DNA from: Schizochytrium sp. CCTCC M209059
Lineage: Eukaryota > Sar > Bigyra > Thraustochytrida > Thraustochytriidae
Length of the DNA: 64,000 nucleotides
Direction of reading: 5' to 3'
Assembly: GCA_000818945.1 (NCBI GenBank)
Contig: KN805371.1
Location: forward strand, 1,302,696-1,366,695
The notes under the pieces are model-generated. The model was not told the origin of the DNA, searched no databases, and saw nothing but the letters and a program-made list of their open reading frames with translations. Positions 18,707-27,889 of this stretch are shown piece by piece. Numbering within the stretch: the stretch's first letter is position 1; each line of letters starts with the position of its first letter. Both the position numbers and the translations under genes were made by a program.

Positions 18707-19915
18707 CTACGAGCGACGCGCCTCAACATGGGGCTTCTCCGCGCTTCCGTAGGTAAGCGGACGAGGGGCGTCCCCTGCCTTGAAGCTCTCAAGAAGCTTA
18801 GACGCACCTCCGCTCAGCAGATCGTTGGCCAAAGTCTCGCCGAGCTTTTCCGGCTCGGCCTGCGAGCCCTGAAGAGTACGTTCAACGGACTCCGAACCGT
18901 CTTCCTTGAGAATAATGCATGCTAGTTCAAGCTTGCCACCGGGGAGAATCTTGGTCGCCACACCAAGCGGGACCTGACAACCACCCTGCAAGGTACGGAG
19001 CAGCGCGCGCTCTGCCTTGCAGCGCGCGGCCGACTCCGGATGTTCAATGGACTTGAGCATCTTGATGGTGCGCTCGTCGTCAGCGCGGCACTGAAGACCA
19101 AGCGCGCCCTGACTCACACCATACATAAACTTTGGCGGCGCAAGAACCTGCTCTATCCGCGCTGCAAACTCCTTGCCGAGACGTTTCAGGCCGGCCACGG
19201 CAAGGACAATCGCGTCGTATTCGCCGCTGTCGAGCTTGGCGAGACGAGTGTTAAGGTTTCCACGAATGAGAACGATCCGAAGCGAAGGGTAGTCCCTACG
19301 CAGAATGGCCTCGCGACGTACAGAGCTCGTGCCGACGCGCGCGTCGGCGGGGAGGGCCTCGAGACCACCCTTGCCGCGGTACTTTTCGTGCACAACAAGA
19401 GCATCTTCTGGCTCTTCGCGCTCGGTAATACCAGCGAGAACGAGACCGTCGGGAAGTGTCGTCGGCATGTCCTTGAGCGAGTGAACGACGGCGTCGTACT
19501 GGCCATCGAGCAGGCCTGCCTCAAGCTCCTTGGTGAAAACTCCCGGGGTCTTGGCGGCCAAGGTCTTGAGCGACTCTCCAAGCTGGTTGTCTCCCATCGA
19601 CATGACGCCCTTTTGAACCTCGATGCACAAGTCCGGGTACTTGCTCTTCAAGAGGCTCTCTACATGCCGCGTCTGCACCATGGCGAGGTCGCTCTTGCGG
19701 GATCCGATGCGCAGAACATGCGATTTCCCAGCCTTATCCTCTTTTTCGCTAGGCACCTTGTCATCGCTGACCGAGACGCTGGGACTGGACGTCGTTGCCA
19801 CGAGCTTGTCCATGCCGGGGGCAGCCGATTTCCCTGCGCGGATGCGCACAGCTGCTAGCGCCGCAAGCCCCGCGCACGCCCAGGCAAAGGCAAGTTGCGG
19901 CTCTGGAGGCGCCAT
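18707..19915 (-). CDS. HMBS: Porphobilinogen deaminase (hydroxymethylbilane synthase)
   Basis: A 402-residue enzyme that condenses four porphobilinogens into hydroxymethylbilane, the third common step of haem and tetrapyrrole synthesis. The family is unmistakable: RIGSRKSDLAMVQ near the start, the catalytic Asp149 in VVHSLKDMPTTLP, VGTSSVRREA, RGNLNTRLAKLD, VSQGALGLQCR, and Cys313 in TLQGGCQVPLG, which carries the dipyrromethane cofactor. An N-terminal extension of about 65 residues contains a hydrophobic Ala-rich stretch (AFAWACAGLAALAAV) that could be a membrane-spanning or organelle-targeting leader. The frame opens at a TTG (19981); the first ATG is 19915, and a second ATG at residue 35 (MDKLVATT) would remove the leader. 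Compartment is therefore uncertain. Confidence 0.95.
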   Translation of the reverse strand: MAPPEPQLAFAWACAGLAALAAVRIRAGKSAAPGMDKLVATTSSPSVSVSDDKVPSEKEDKAGKSHVLRIGSRKSDLAMVQTRHVESLLKSKYPDLCIEVQKGVMSMGDNQLGESLKTLAAKTPGVFTKELEAGLLDGQYDAVVHSLKDMPTTLPDGLVLAGITEREEPEDALVVHEKYRGKGGLEALPADARVGTSSVRREAILRRDYPSLRIVLIRGNLNTRLAKLDSGEYDAIVLAVAGLKRLGKEFAARIEQVLAPPKFMYGVSQGALGLQCRADDERTIKMLKSIEHPESAARCKAERALLRTLQGGCQVPLGVATKILPGGKLELACIILKEDGSESVERTLQGSQAEPEKLGETLANDLLSGGASKLLESFKAGDAPRPLTYGSAEKPHVEARRS

Positions 19916-20438
19916 CTCACGCAATCTGCTGCGCGAACAAAGGCCGGGTGATGCTGTCGGGCGCAAGCGCAGCTGCGCCAAGCGTGCGCGCTGCCTTCTG
20001 TTAGCGCGAGTCTCTTCGCGCTCCTTCGGTCCCTCTCAACGTTGAGGTTGTCGTCGTCTCGTCGCCGCGCAATAGAATCAACTCGGTCTGCAGCACTGTG
20101 TCTGTCAGCAGCGAGCCGTCGTCCAATAAGCGTGATAAGCGCGGGAATATATATAACTTTCATAATGTTGAGAACATGAGAAACCCATTTGTCTGGCGTG
20201 GCGATGTGAGTGGTCGGGGTCGAGAGCAGAGCCCGCGCGACGCCTTCGCGACAGCGACGACGGCACAGAGAGCCGAGCTTTGACCGACGCCGAGCGAGCG
20301 AACGGGGAGGTCCTGACCCGTCTGTGCTGTGTGCGCACGGACAAACAACCAACGAAGAGCTCCGAAAGAAAGCTTGCGAGATCTCTCTCGGTGGCCAAAG
20401 GCGAGACATCTGCACGAGTTGGAGGCGTCACAGCCACA
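19916..20438. promoter_or_regulatory. Divergent promoter region between HMBS and the NOL8-like gene
   Basis: 523 bp between head-to-head ATGs. A TATA-like AT-rich block (gaatatatataac) lies near 20144-20157 in otherwise GC-rich DNA. Orientation and use are not determined. Confidence 0.4.
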
Positions 20439-21971
20439 ATGGCGCGCGTCTACGTGGGCGGCTTGCGCCTTCCTGTGGAAGAGGATAAGATCGTTGCGCT
20501 GCTGGAACGCGCTCGTGGTGTGGAAAAGGTCCGCGATGTCGAGGTCCACAAAGGCGGAAATCCAATCGAGCAGGACTGCTTCCTGTTCGCTGTCATCGAG
20601 CCGGAGGAAGCTGCAGATGCCTGCGTCAAGGCCTACAACAAGTGCAGGTGGCGCAAGCTTACGCTTAAAGTTGAGAGAACCAAACGAGGTCCCTTCACGC
20701 TCGACATGCTCAAGACACCGGCTGGCTTTGACGCTCCGCGCAAACAGAAACGACCCGAGGCGGAGATCCGTCCCACATTGTCTAGCAAACCGCTTCGTCT
20801 TCGGCGTTGCGAAGGCAAGCGCAAGATGGTGCAAGTGCTACCCAACAAGTCAAATCACTTTGGAAACCTGAGCGACGACGAGAGCAGCGACGATGACGAC
20901 GACGACGACGACAGTGATAAGAGTAAGAATGGGGCCGGCACATGGACCGTCGATTTTTCCGAAATCAAGGAGCCGGAGCGCGTTGCGCCAGCTTCGGACA
21001 AGCCGCCGCCGCCGCTTGCTGCCGAGCGTGCAGCCGCTGTGCGCGCACGGCTTGAGGCCTTTGAGAATGGAACGCAGCATCTTTCGAGCGCAGACTCTGA
21101 TGACGGCGAGACGCAACGCGCTCTCGATAACGAGAACACCCAGCTTCTTGGCGTTCTCTCGTCTCTTCTCCAAGAGCAACAGCAAGCATCACAGTCTGGA
21201 AATACAGAAGAGGAGGAATTTGCTGCTGCGTACGGCATCAGAAAAGAGCGAACTGACAGCAACTCTGCTAGTGCTGATCATGGAGGAGGCATTGTTCAAT
21301 TCATGGATGACGACGACGACGACGACAACGAAGAAGCCGGAGCTGCCGACGAGAACGGTGATAAAAGATCCGATAAGATGAGCGATTCGGATCAAGTGGA
21401 TGACGCAGATGAAGATGTCGTCGATGACGAGGACAAAAAGGAAGAGAGCGACGAGGACGATGAGAAAGAGGACAACGACGAGGACGAGGAAGAAAATAAG
21501 GAGGAGGATGACGACGAGATGAAAGACGCCATTGTTGGAAATGACAATGAAAACGGAGCGTCCGAAGAAGGCCCCAAAACGCAACTCCGCGGCATCTTCG
21601 AAGAATATCTGAGCAACAAAGAACAGGCAAGCTCTTTCTCCCTATTTGGCAGCACTTTTGCTGATAGTGCTAGGGCCGCCGCCGAAGATTCTGCCGAGAC
21701 GAAAGACCAAGATGCCCCGGGGTCTTTGAGCAATGCTAATTCTACATTTGCAGCTGCAGAAATTGTACCTGCTTCACACACCTTTTACGTTGCGGACATT
21801 TTTGCTGCTGTTGACCGCGTAGCTTCAAAGCGCTGGCGAAAGGACCCTGCTGACCTCTTTCGACGCCGAGAAGGGTACGAGGAGGAATGGCTCGAGACCC
21901 AGGGTGAAATTTCCCGCATCTTTAAAAGCAAGGCGAAGCTGGCGAAGCGGCATGGCTTCGGGCGCGCCTGA
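20439..21971 (+). CDS. NOL8-like nucleolar RRM protein
   Basis: A 510-residue protein with one N-terminal RRM at about residues 2-78. RNP2 is VYVGGL, the RNP1 region reads CFLFAVIEP, and NKCRWRKLTLKVERTK closes the domain like the NOL8 family (NK.KW.G..L.V..AK). NOL8 and yeast relatives act in ribosome biogenesis. The middle is highly acidic with Asp/Glu runs. The conserved-looking C-terminal block (WRKDPADLFRRREGYEEEWL to KAKLAKRHG) also fits a ribosome-biogenesis protein. The start is the ATG at 20439 in a good context (cacaATGG); the frame is open to 20280, but from a TTG and with Arg/Ser-rich residues. It is divergent from HMBS. Assignment to NOL8 is by RRM resemblance and layout, so moderate. 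Confidence 0.7.
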   Translation: MARVYVGGLRLPVEEDKIVALLERARGVEKVRDVEVHKGGNPIEQDCFLFAVIEPEEAADACVKAYNKCRWRKLTLKVERTKRGPFTLDMLKTPAGFDAPRKQKRPEAEIRPTLSSKPLRLRRCEGKRKMVQVLPNKSNHFGNLSDDESSDDDDDDDDSDKSKNGAGTWTVDFSEIKEPERVAPASDKPPPPLAAERAAAVRARLEAFENGTQHLSSADSDDGETQRALDNENTQLLGVLSSLLQEQQQASQSGNTEEEEFAAAYGIRKERTDSNSASADHGGGIVQFMDDDDDDDNEEAGAADENGDKRSDKMSDSDQVDDADEDVVDDEDKKEESDEDDEKEDNDEDEEENKEEDDDEMKDAIVGNDNENGASEEGPKTQLRGIFEEYLSNKEQASSFSLFGSTFADSARAAAEDSAETKDQDAPGSLSNANSTFAAAEIVPASHTFYVADIFAAVDRVASKRWRKDPADLFRRREGYEEEWLETQGEISRIFKSKAKLAKRHGFGRA

Positions 21972-22235
21972 GATTTGTGAACGGTGTTTTGCTCTGCGCC
22001 TGGCATCGGGAGCTGTTCTTAAGCACGCATACGGTGCCAAGCGGTCCAGCATATGCGCTGGGATGTTTTGCCTTTACAGTGATGCTTTCCGCTGCCACTG
22101 CCTCGAGACGCACGCTGTGCTTTATAAGATCAAGACAAAGCCGACGAAACGGCATGTCTTTTTCAAGTTATAGGAAAGCGGCATGGGTGAAGGCACCTTT
22201 GGGCCTTATACTTTTGTTTCTTTTTACAGTTGCCA

Positions 22236-24077
22236 TTATGAGTCGTACTCAAGTATAATGGCGTGCGGCCCAGCACATGCGCGCACGCATATGAGATCCT
22301 CGATGCTCCCCGCGGCAACTGCTTCGAGCAGAATTCCACACACCGCGTCAGCACGCGATGCCTTTGTCGCCGTGCTTTCCATGCAGCTACGATAAAAGCG
22401 TGAAAGAGGGTTGACGACCCCGTGCAGCCCTGGAAAGCGAAGCGAAATGTCAGACCCAGTTAGAATCTCGTCACGAGTCGCACGGTATTCACACGTAAGC
22501 TGGGCGTCAACGCCCGCGAGCGAGATTTCTTTTTGCAGGATCCAATTTTGAAGTAAACCAAGTCCGGGCCAGACCCTAAGCGTTCCCGAGAGGTGCTGCA
22601 CCCAAAAGTTGTCTTCCATATCTGTTGAAAAAAACGAAGTGATACGTAACGCTCCCTTGTCTTTGTCGGTAAAGCCTACCTTGGTGACAATGTAGCCTGG
22701 GACTTGCTGCAGTTCTGGATCCAGCACAATGTCCACTGCTTCACGGAGCACGTCGCGTAACTCGAGCGCCTCAAGTGGCTGCGGAATAGGCTCCTTTTTC
22801 TCTTTCTCCTCCCCCTCCTCGTCTGAATCATCACTTGAGTCAGTTCGCGCAGACGGCGGCCTCACGGGATCTCTTGGCATTCGAATGTCCACACTCACAC
22901 ACGCCAAAGGTTTGGGAGCTACTGCGCGAGCTCCGACCTCACGCAGCAACTCCGGGCCGCCATCTTCAATGGTTTGAAGCTTGAACAGTAGAGCATCTGT
23001 GGTGTTAACGTGAGCCCACGACCCAAGCTTTACTCGCAATCTCGCTTTGCGGAGTGGCTCGTCCGGCGCCACAGACTTCCAAAGCCAGTTGCGATGCTCG
23101 CGCAAGTAAGCCAAAGCATGAATCTTAAATCGGAGAGGCCACAGTTTCCATAGCGGCCAGTCTACGGTCTGGAGACTGCACTCATAGATGATTTTCTCTT
23201 TCTTCGTCGTCTCATCCGTGATTGGATTGTCCTTGTTAGAAGTGGAAATTCCGCATCCTTCAGATTCAGCCACCTGATTTTCTTTCGGGGCAATCTCTCG
23301 CGTTCCATGTTCGTTTGTAGAATTATTCGTCTCTTGCTTGATAGGCTCACGAGACTCTGTCGTACTGGATACTTGCCCCTCTGTGCTCAAATTCCGACTT
23401 TCATCGGTGATGGGTAAACTGTCGGAGAGGTCCTTTGACGCATTTGCATGGCTTTCCTTTTCGTCGTATTCGTCGATTTGCGTGGGTTCGTCCGTTTCAA
23501 CATTGGGTTTGTCGGTCCGGATTGCATCTCTGTGCGTAGTACATGATGTTTGCGTCTGTCGGGGGGAATCGGGCATACCTTCCGAGTCTTCTACAGCTTG
23601 ATGATCTTGTTCGCCCTGCTCAATCTCAACGGCCTGAACTGGAAAATTTGATCGTGCCCATGCAAGGAGCCAAGACTTGGTGATTGTTGCGCGAAAATTA
23701 TCGCGCATCGCGTCTTCGACAATTCGCTGAATGGCTCGATTTTCGCGGCTTACAAAGACATTGCGCAATTTGAACAAGAGTACCTGAAGCCAGCTGCGTT
23801 TGAGTGGCCAAATCTCCTCGAGCGACTCGACATGATTGGGGTCTCCTCCCATCTCTTGAATGCCTTCAAGCAGTTGGGCCCGGCGCTGAGCAATTGCGGC
23901 GGCTTTTTCTTCAGCATCCTCGTCACGCGGAGGCGATTCGTGCAAGAAAGCATCTAAGTATTCTGTATGTTCGACACCGGACTCGGCAAGCGTCAAACTG
24001 GCGTCGCGCAGGGCCTCGATGACCTCGTTGCGTTGCCGCAAGAGTGTTTTGATCTTGGCCTCGATACCTGCGGTCAT
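22236..24077 (-). CDS. Unrecognised conserved-looking protein, 613 residues
   Basis: I do not recognise this protein. It starts MTAGIEAKIKTLLRQRNEVI with a predicted helical N-terminus. Two Trp-rich segments look related to each other: one near residue 88 (EEIWPLKRSWLQVLLFKLR) and one near residue 310 (WPLWKLWPLRFKIHALAYLR, then EHRNWLWK). Between them lies about 150 residues of polar low complexity rich in Glu, Thr and Ser, and a second acidic linker follows residue 415. The last 170 residues are well-ordered in composition (PGYIVTKVGFTDKDKGALRI, then FFSTDMEDNFWVQHLSGTLR), resembling a beta-rich domain. No signal peptide or membrane span is evident. It is convergent with the NOL8-like gene, stops 265 bp apart. 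The codon pattern and long open frame support a real gene. Confidence 0.75.
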   Translation of the reverse strand: MTAGIEAKIKTLLRQRNEVIEALRDASLTLAESGVEHTEYLDAFLHESPPRDEDAEEKAAAIAQRRAQLLEGIQEMGGDPNHVESLEEIWPLKRSWLQVLLFKLRNVFVSRENRAIQRIVEDAMRDNFRATITKSWLLAWARSNFPVQAVEIEQGEQDHQAVEDSEGMPDSPRQTQTSCTTHRDAIRTDKPNVETDEPTQIDEYDEKESHANASKDLSDSLPITDESRNLSTEGQVSSTTESREPIKQETNNSTNEHGTREIAPKENQVAESEGCGISTSNKDNPITDETTKKEKIIYECSLQTVDWPLWKLWPLRFKIHALAYLREHRNWLWKSVAPDEPLRKARLRVKLGSWAHVNTTDALLFKLQTIEDGGPELLREVGARAVAPKPLACVSVDIRMPRDPVRPPSARTDSSDDSDEEGEEKEKKEPIPQPLEALELRDVLREAVDIVLDPELQQVPGYIVTKVGFTDKDKGALRITSFFSTDMEDNFWVQHLSGTLRVWPGLGLLQNWILQKEISLAGVDAQLTCEYRATRDEILTGSDISLRFPGLHGVVNPLSRFYRSCMESTATKASRADAVCGILLEAVAAGSIEDLICVRACAGPHAIILEYDS

Positions 24078-25155
24078 TTTGACGTGTCAACCACCTCGGT
24101 CTCGCTCGCTCATGCGTAAAAGACGCTCGTTCACCCGCAAAAATGTGATTTACTTGCAGAGCCTCTGTGCTCACGCACGACACCTGTGTCTGCTCACTCT
24201 TCGTACAGTGTCGTCCGTCAGTCCTTGGTGATATTACTGCACCAACATCAAAAGTAAGACGGGACCCGTTTCGACGTCAGAGCCGCCCGGGCCAGACTCG
24301 TCCCCGGCCGCCACTCGCAGTCGGTCCTGCTCCGAACCCTTATTCCGCGCGACGAAGTCCCTCGCGTGAGTTCTTTCTTTTCCACGCGAGTTCTTCTCGC
24401 GCGATGCCGACTCATGCCAAGCCAGCCGACCCACCGCTCGGAGTTGTTGTGCCTTGCCGACCGGTTTGTGCTGTGCCAGAAACGAAAAGAGTAAGTTATG
24501 CGATGCGACTAACGGCCCCATGCACTGCGGCGGGGATCGCTCGCTGGCGGGCGAGCGCGCGCTATCCGGGGCAGCGTCGAGCACGCAGATCAGAGCAGGT
24601 CAGAGTAGGGCAGAGCAAACCAACAGCCGCGCGAACTCGAGCCCCGACGCGAGCGCGCGCGGCGAGCGAGCCGGCGACCGGCGCCCCACGCGGCCCGCGC
24701 GGAGAGCCTCTGCGCGGCGCGCTCGTCCAAGAAGCGGCGGCGGCGAAGCCCCGTCGAGGCAGAGAGTCCGGACGACTGCGACGAGGCGGCTCGCTCGGGC
24801 GGCCAGTTTTGCTCGCAAAGGCGACACCCTCTGACCCTCTCGGCGGCCGAGCGAGCGAGCGAGCGAGCGGGCGGCCGAGCGGACGGCCGAGCGGACGGCC
24901 GAGCGAGCGAAGGAGCACACGGGCGGATCGGATAGATCGCGAGCGGTCAACTGCGAGCGATTTTGCACGCAGCGATTTTGCACGCAGCGATTTTGCACGC
25001 AGAAGTGATTGCAAAGAAAAACACGGCCGAGGAGGCGAGGTGCGCTTGCTTCTTCGGCCTGGTCCCGATCCGGGGAGAAAAGGCCAGCAGGAAGCTGATT
25101 GCCTTGTAGACAGACAGTCAGACAGACTTCTGACAGACAGTCAAACAGCCAGATC
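24078..25155. promoter_or_regulatory. Divergent region before the LIMR gene, with tandem repeats
   Basis: 1.1 kb between head-to-head starts. It is very GC-rich from 24540 to 24930, with GCGA runs and a ggacggccgagc unit at about 24850-24910. A 15-bp unit (agcgattttgcacgc) is in three perfect copies at 24956-25000, and CAGA-type repeats lie at 25108-25145. Long open frames here are Arg/Ala-rich artefacts. No gene is supported. Confidence 0.45.
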
Positions 25156-26925
25156 ATGGTGGATGTTTGGCTCATTGTGCTGGCCGTCGTGGTCCCCGTC
25201 GTAGTGCTGGTCTTCAATTACTACATCTTGGTGTACTACCAACACCCCGACGACCGGAACACATCATGGTTCTCCAAAATTGTCGTCCTCTTGGGTATGA
25301 CGATTGGAATGGTGACAGTGCTCATTATCCCTTTTGACGTCGCCAATCAGGGCACAGAGTTCGGATGCGGTGTCATTAGCGACCTTGCATGCGGCGGCCT
25401 GGACTTGTTTTGGGTTTGGCAAGCCGCCTTCCTCATCATTGGCGCGTGGGTCCTGCTATTCATTCCGTACACCATCTTCTTCTACGAGTCATTTGACTTT
25501 GAGACGAAGACCACGTGTGCGGCCTGCGCGGCGGCGGCGTGGCCCAACTTTGCCATCACCATTATCTTTGCCGGCGCTTTCATCGTGTGCTACTTTTTCT
25601 TGCGCTACACCGCTCCGCCCGTGCAAAACTACACAGTCACGGAATTGAGTTTTCAGGATTGCCCTGGGGGATCCTGCGAGCTGGCGGGCCTCACCGTGAA
25701 CCCGAACCAGGAACTCCTGGCCTCGTCGCAGGAACAGATCAAGTTCGGGACACCGGTTCTCGTGTTTCTGCCTGGATTCCTGAGTTTCATCGGCTGGTTC
25801 CTCTTTGCGCTCTACGTTGGCATCGGGCTTGCAGCGCTCCCTGTAGACTTGGTGTACGGGTACATTTACAGGCCCAAGTACATGAGCAACAAGGTTTACG
25901 CCGACACCAAGGTGAGCATTCAGAAGCAGACTGCAGAACTCATCGAGGCTGGCGTCAAGCTGTTAGACCAGGCGCACAAGGAGGCGGACGGCGAGCAAAC
26001 GGTGGGGGCGTCGGTTCGCAGCACCTTTAATTTCCGCAGGTTCAAGCGCAAGCGCGAGGAAAAGACGCTCTTCAACGAGTTCAAGCAGTCTGTTGTGGAG
26101 CTTGAGGAGGAGTACGAGGCGCTCAAGCTGTGCCACGAGAACTGGAAAAATTTCAACCCCTTTATCCCGTGGTGCAAGCTAATCGGCGGCATTCTGGCAG
26201 CCATCCTTTCGCTGCTCTGGGTGTTGCAAATTATTTTGTACAACCTTGTGCGCTCGCCCTACGGTCCAGAGGGCGTTCCGGCCGAGTACTTTTTAAACGT
26301 CATGTTTAACGCTGCGAGCAAGGAAATCCACTTTGCGCTGGTGGGCACCATTCTTATCGGTGCTTTTACCTTTTACCTGTTGTTTTGCGTCATGAAGGGC
26401 AACGAACGCTTTGGTCTCCGATTCTTCATTATCGAAATTCACCCCATGAAGTGGAACGGGACGTACATGAACTCGTTTCTCATCAATACCTCGCTCATTC
26501 TTTTGTGCATTGCGCCCCTCATTCAGTTCATTGGCGCCACGCTGTCCGAGTACGTGGTGCTCACCGAGATGGACGCCATTTTCGGCCAACAGATCACCTA
26601 CATGTTGTTTTTCCGTTGGTTCTACGAGAACAATGTCTTTATCATTGCCATGCTGGCGATTGCGCTGATCACCTCCATTTGGCTCATCTTCTTCCCGCAG
26701 AGCAAGCACATTCGTCAAGCCAAGTTTCTCTCCAAGAAAATTGAGCAGTTCAAGCTTCAGACCGCAGAGCGCGAGCGTGAAGCGAAGCTCCTCAAGAAGC
26801 CTAAAAATTCCGCGGTTACGGGCGACGAGGCCGAGGCCGAGGCTGGGGATAAGGCTGCGAGCATCCGCGAGGGGGAGGGCGCCATTGGGGCTTCAGCTTC
26901 GACGCAGGCCCTGCAACAGACGTAG
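25156..26925 (+). CDS. LMBR1/LIMR-family multispanning membrane protein
   Basis: A 589-residue polytopic protein of the LMBR1-like (LIMR) family, whose members include LMBD1, implicated in lysosomal cobalamin export, and a plant/Dictyostelium branch of unknown role. Matches to the plant branch from memory include YQHPDDRNTSWFSKIVVLLG, IIPFDVANQ, GIGLAALPVDLVYGYIYRPK and ITIHPMKW-type IEIHPMKWNGTYMNSFLINT. About nine hydrophobic spans are visible: five N-terminal, then a cytosolic loop with a coiled-coil-like stretch (residues about 255-335), then four more. The C-terminal 60 residues are basic then Ala/Glu-rich. The ATG at 25156 fits the family start; the frame is open to 25099 but from another codon. 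Confidence 0.88.
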   Translation: MVDVWLIVLAVVVPVVVLVFNYYILVYYQHPDDRNTSWFSKIVVLLGMTIGMVTVLIIPFDVANQGTEFGCGVISDLACGGLDLFWVWQAAFLIIGAWVLLFIPYTIFFYESFDFETKTTCAACAAAAWPNFAITIIFAGAFIVCYFFLRYTAPPVQNYTVTELSFQDCPGGSCELAGLTVNPNQELLASSQEQIKFGTPVLVFLPGFLSFIGWFLFALYVGIGLAALPVDLVYGYIYRPKYMSNKVYADTKVSIQKQTAELIEAGVKLLDQAHKEADGEQTVGASVRSTFNFRRFKRKREEKTLFNEFKQSVVELEEEYEALKLCHENWKNFNPFIPWCKLIGGILAAILSLLWVLQIILYNLVRSPYGPEGVPAEYFLNVMFNAASKEIHFALVGTILIGAFTFYLLFCVMKGNERFGLRFFIIEIHPMKWNGTYMNSFLINTSLILLCIAPLIQFIGATLSEYVVLTEMDAIFGQQITYMLFFRWFYENNVFIIAMLAIALITSIWLIFFPQSKHIRQAKFLSKKIEQFKLQTAEREREAKLLKKPKNSAVTGDEAEAEAGDKAASIREGEGAIGASASTQALQQT

Positions 26926-27190
26926 CGAGATACGGCTGACAAAGAACAAATAAACCATCATGTATGTACCTACGATCATCATCATCATCATCATCATCAT
27001 CATCTCAGGATACCATCGTTGTTGTGAGTTTTAGAAAAAGCACGCATCTTCTGTATTGCACCTTGTTCTTACGTCATCATCCATCATTACCTAAATATCC
27101 TGAAACTTGTTGTTGGCAGCAACATTCTGCGACCAGCGAGAAAATCCAAGGCAATCAAGCGAGCATTACGTGGAAGTCTTGGCCCTGTTG
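26926..27190. repeat. Short convergent spacer with (ATC)10
   Basis: Spacer between the LIMR and carotene-hydroxylase stops. A perfect ATC trinucleotide run of ten units lies at 26975-27004. Confidence 0.8.
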
Positions 27191-27889
27191 TCAAACGCAG
27201 GCGCGTGCCCCGAGGCCCGCGAGAGCAAGCATGACCGCCTGCGTGGCGCGATGCGACGCCTTGACGAACCAAAGGTCCTCGGCCCCCGTCAATTCTACCT
27301 CTGGAAGGAAAAACCCATATGGACGAGAGTCATCATTGCCACTGTGATGATACTTGACGTGTGCATGAGCACATGAGCTAACGTATTGTGGAGCCAAGCG
27401 TGCCAGGACTTCAGCTAGTTCGGGCCCGCCACGCCGATGAGCAATCAGATCGTGGCCAATAAAGTACATGATGCCATAAAATGTGAACCCAATAGCCGTC
27501 CCAAAGGCGAGGTCTTTAATGAGAGCGGGTGGTGGCTTGTAGGACGCCTCCAAGGTCAACGTGGCCGCAACCGCAAAGATGGCTGCAAAGACATCGTTTG
27601 CTTCAAGCACACCCTTGATGACTCGTCTGGGTTGGAAGCCTTTGGCATTGTCGCCAGGGATCGAGTACAAGGGCGCCGATAGGCCATGGTGACTTGCGTG
27701 AATCCACCACAGCCACTTGGCATGCCATAGATCACGATGCATCCACCTCGCCATGAGCTCCATGTCCACTGCGACAACGACGGCCACGAGCACGCGAAGC
27801 AGACTCCACTCGCCTACAAGCAGCGCCAGAAAGAGTCCCATAAACGAGCAGGCCAGTCCCGCCAGAGGAAACAGCACGCGCAGCCGCAT
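27191..27889 (-). CDS. Beta-carotene 3-hydroxylase (CrtZ/BCH family)
   Basis: A 232-residue di-iron membrane hydroxylase that adds 3-hydroxyls to beta-ionone rings, giving zeaxanthin or, with a ketolase, astaxanthin. The histidine clusters are HRDLWH (51-56), HASHH (64-68), HDLIAH (146-151) and HVKYHH (177-182). EANDVFAAIFA and FYGIMYFIGHD align with CrtZ. Two hydrophobic segments precede the first cluster. Two oddities: the segment between HASHH and EAND is about 23 residues longer than in bacterial CrtZ, and the last cluster is H-x3-HH rather than H-x2-HH. A 42-nt GT-AG stretch inside the insertion would keep frame, but is too short for confidence as an intron. The frame opens at a GTG (27922); 27889 is the first ATG. 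Confidence 0.85.
   Translation of the reverse strand: MRLRVLFPLAGLACSFMGLFLALLVGEWSLLRVLVAVVVAVDMELMARWMHRDLWHAKWLWWIHASHHGLSAPLYSIPGDNAKGFQPRRVIKGVLEANDVFAAIFAVAATLTLEASYKPPPALIKDLAFGTAIGFTFYGIMYFIGHDLIAHRRGGPELAEVLARLAPQYVSSCAHAHVKYHHSGNDDSRPYGFFLPEVELTGAEDLWFVKASHRATQAVMLALAGLGARACV

Noticed and set aside
24167..25204. A 345-residue plus-strand frame before the LIMR gene
   Set aside because: It is Arg/Ala/Ser-rich translation of GC-rich repeat DNA and begins without a plausible ATG context.
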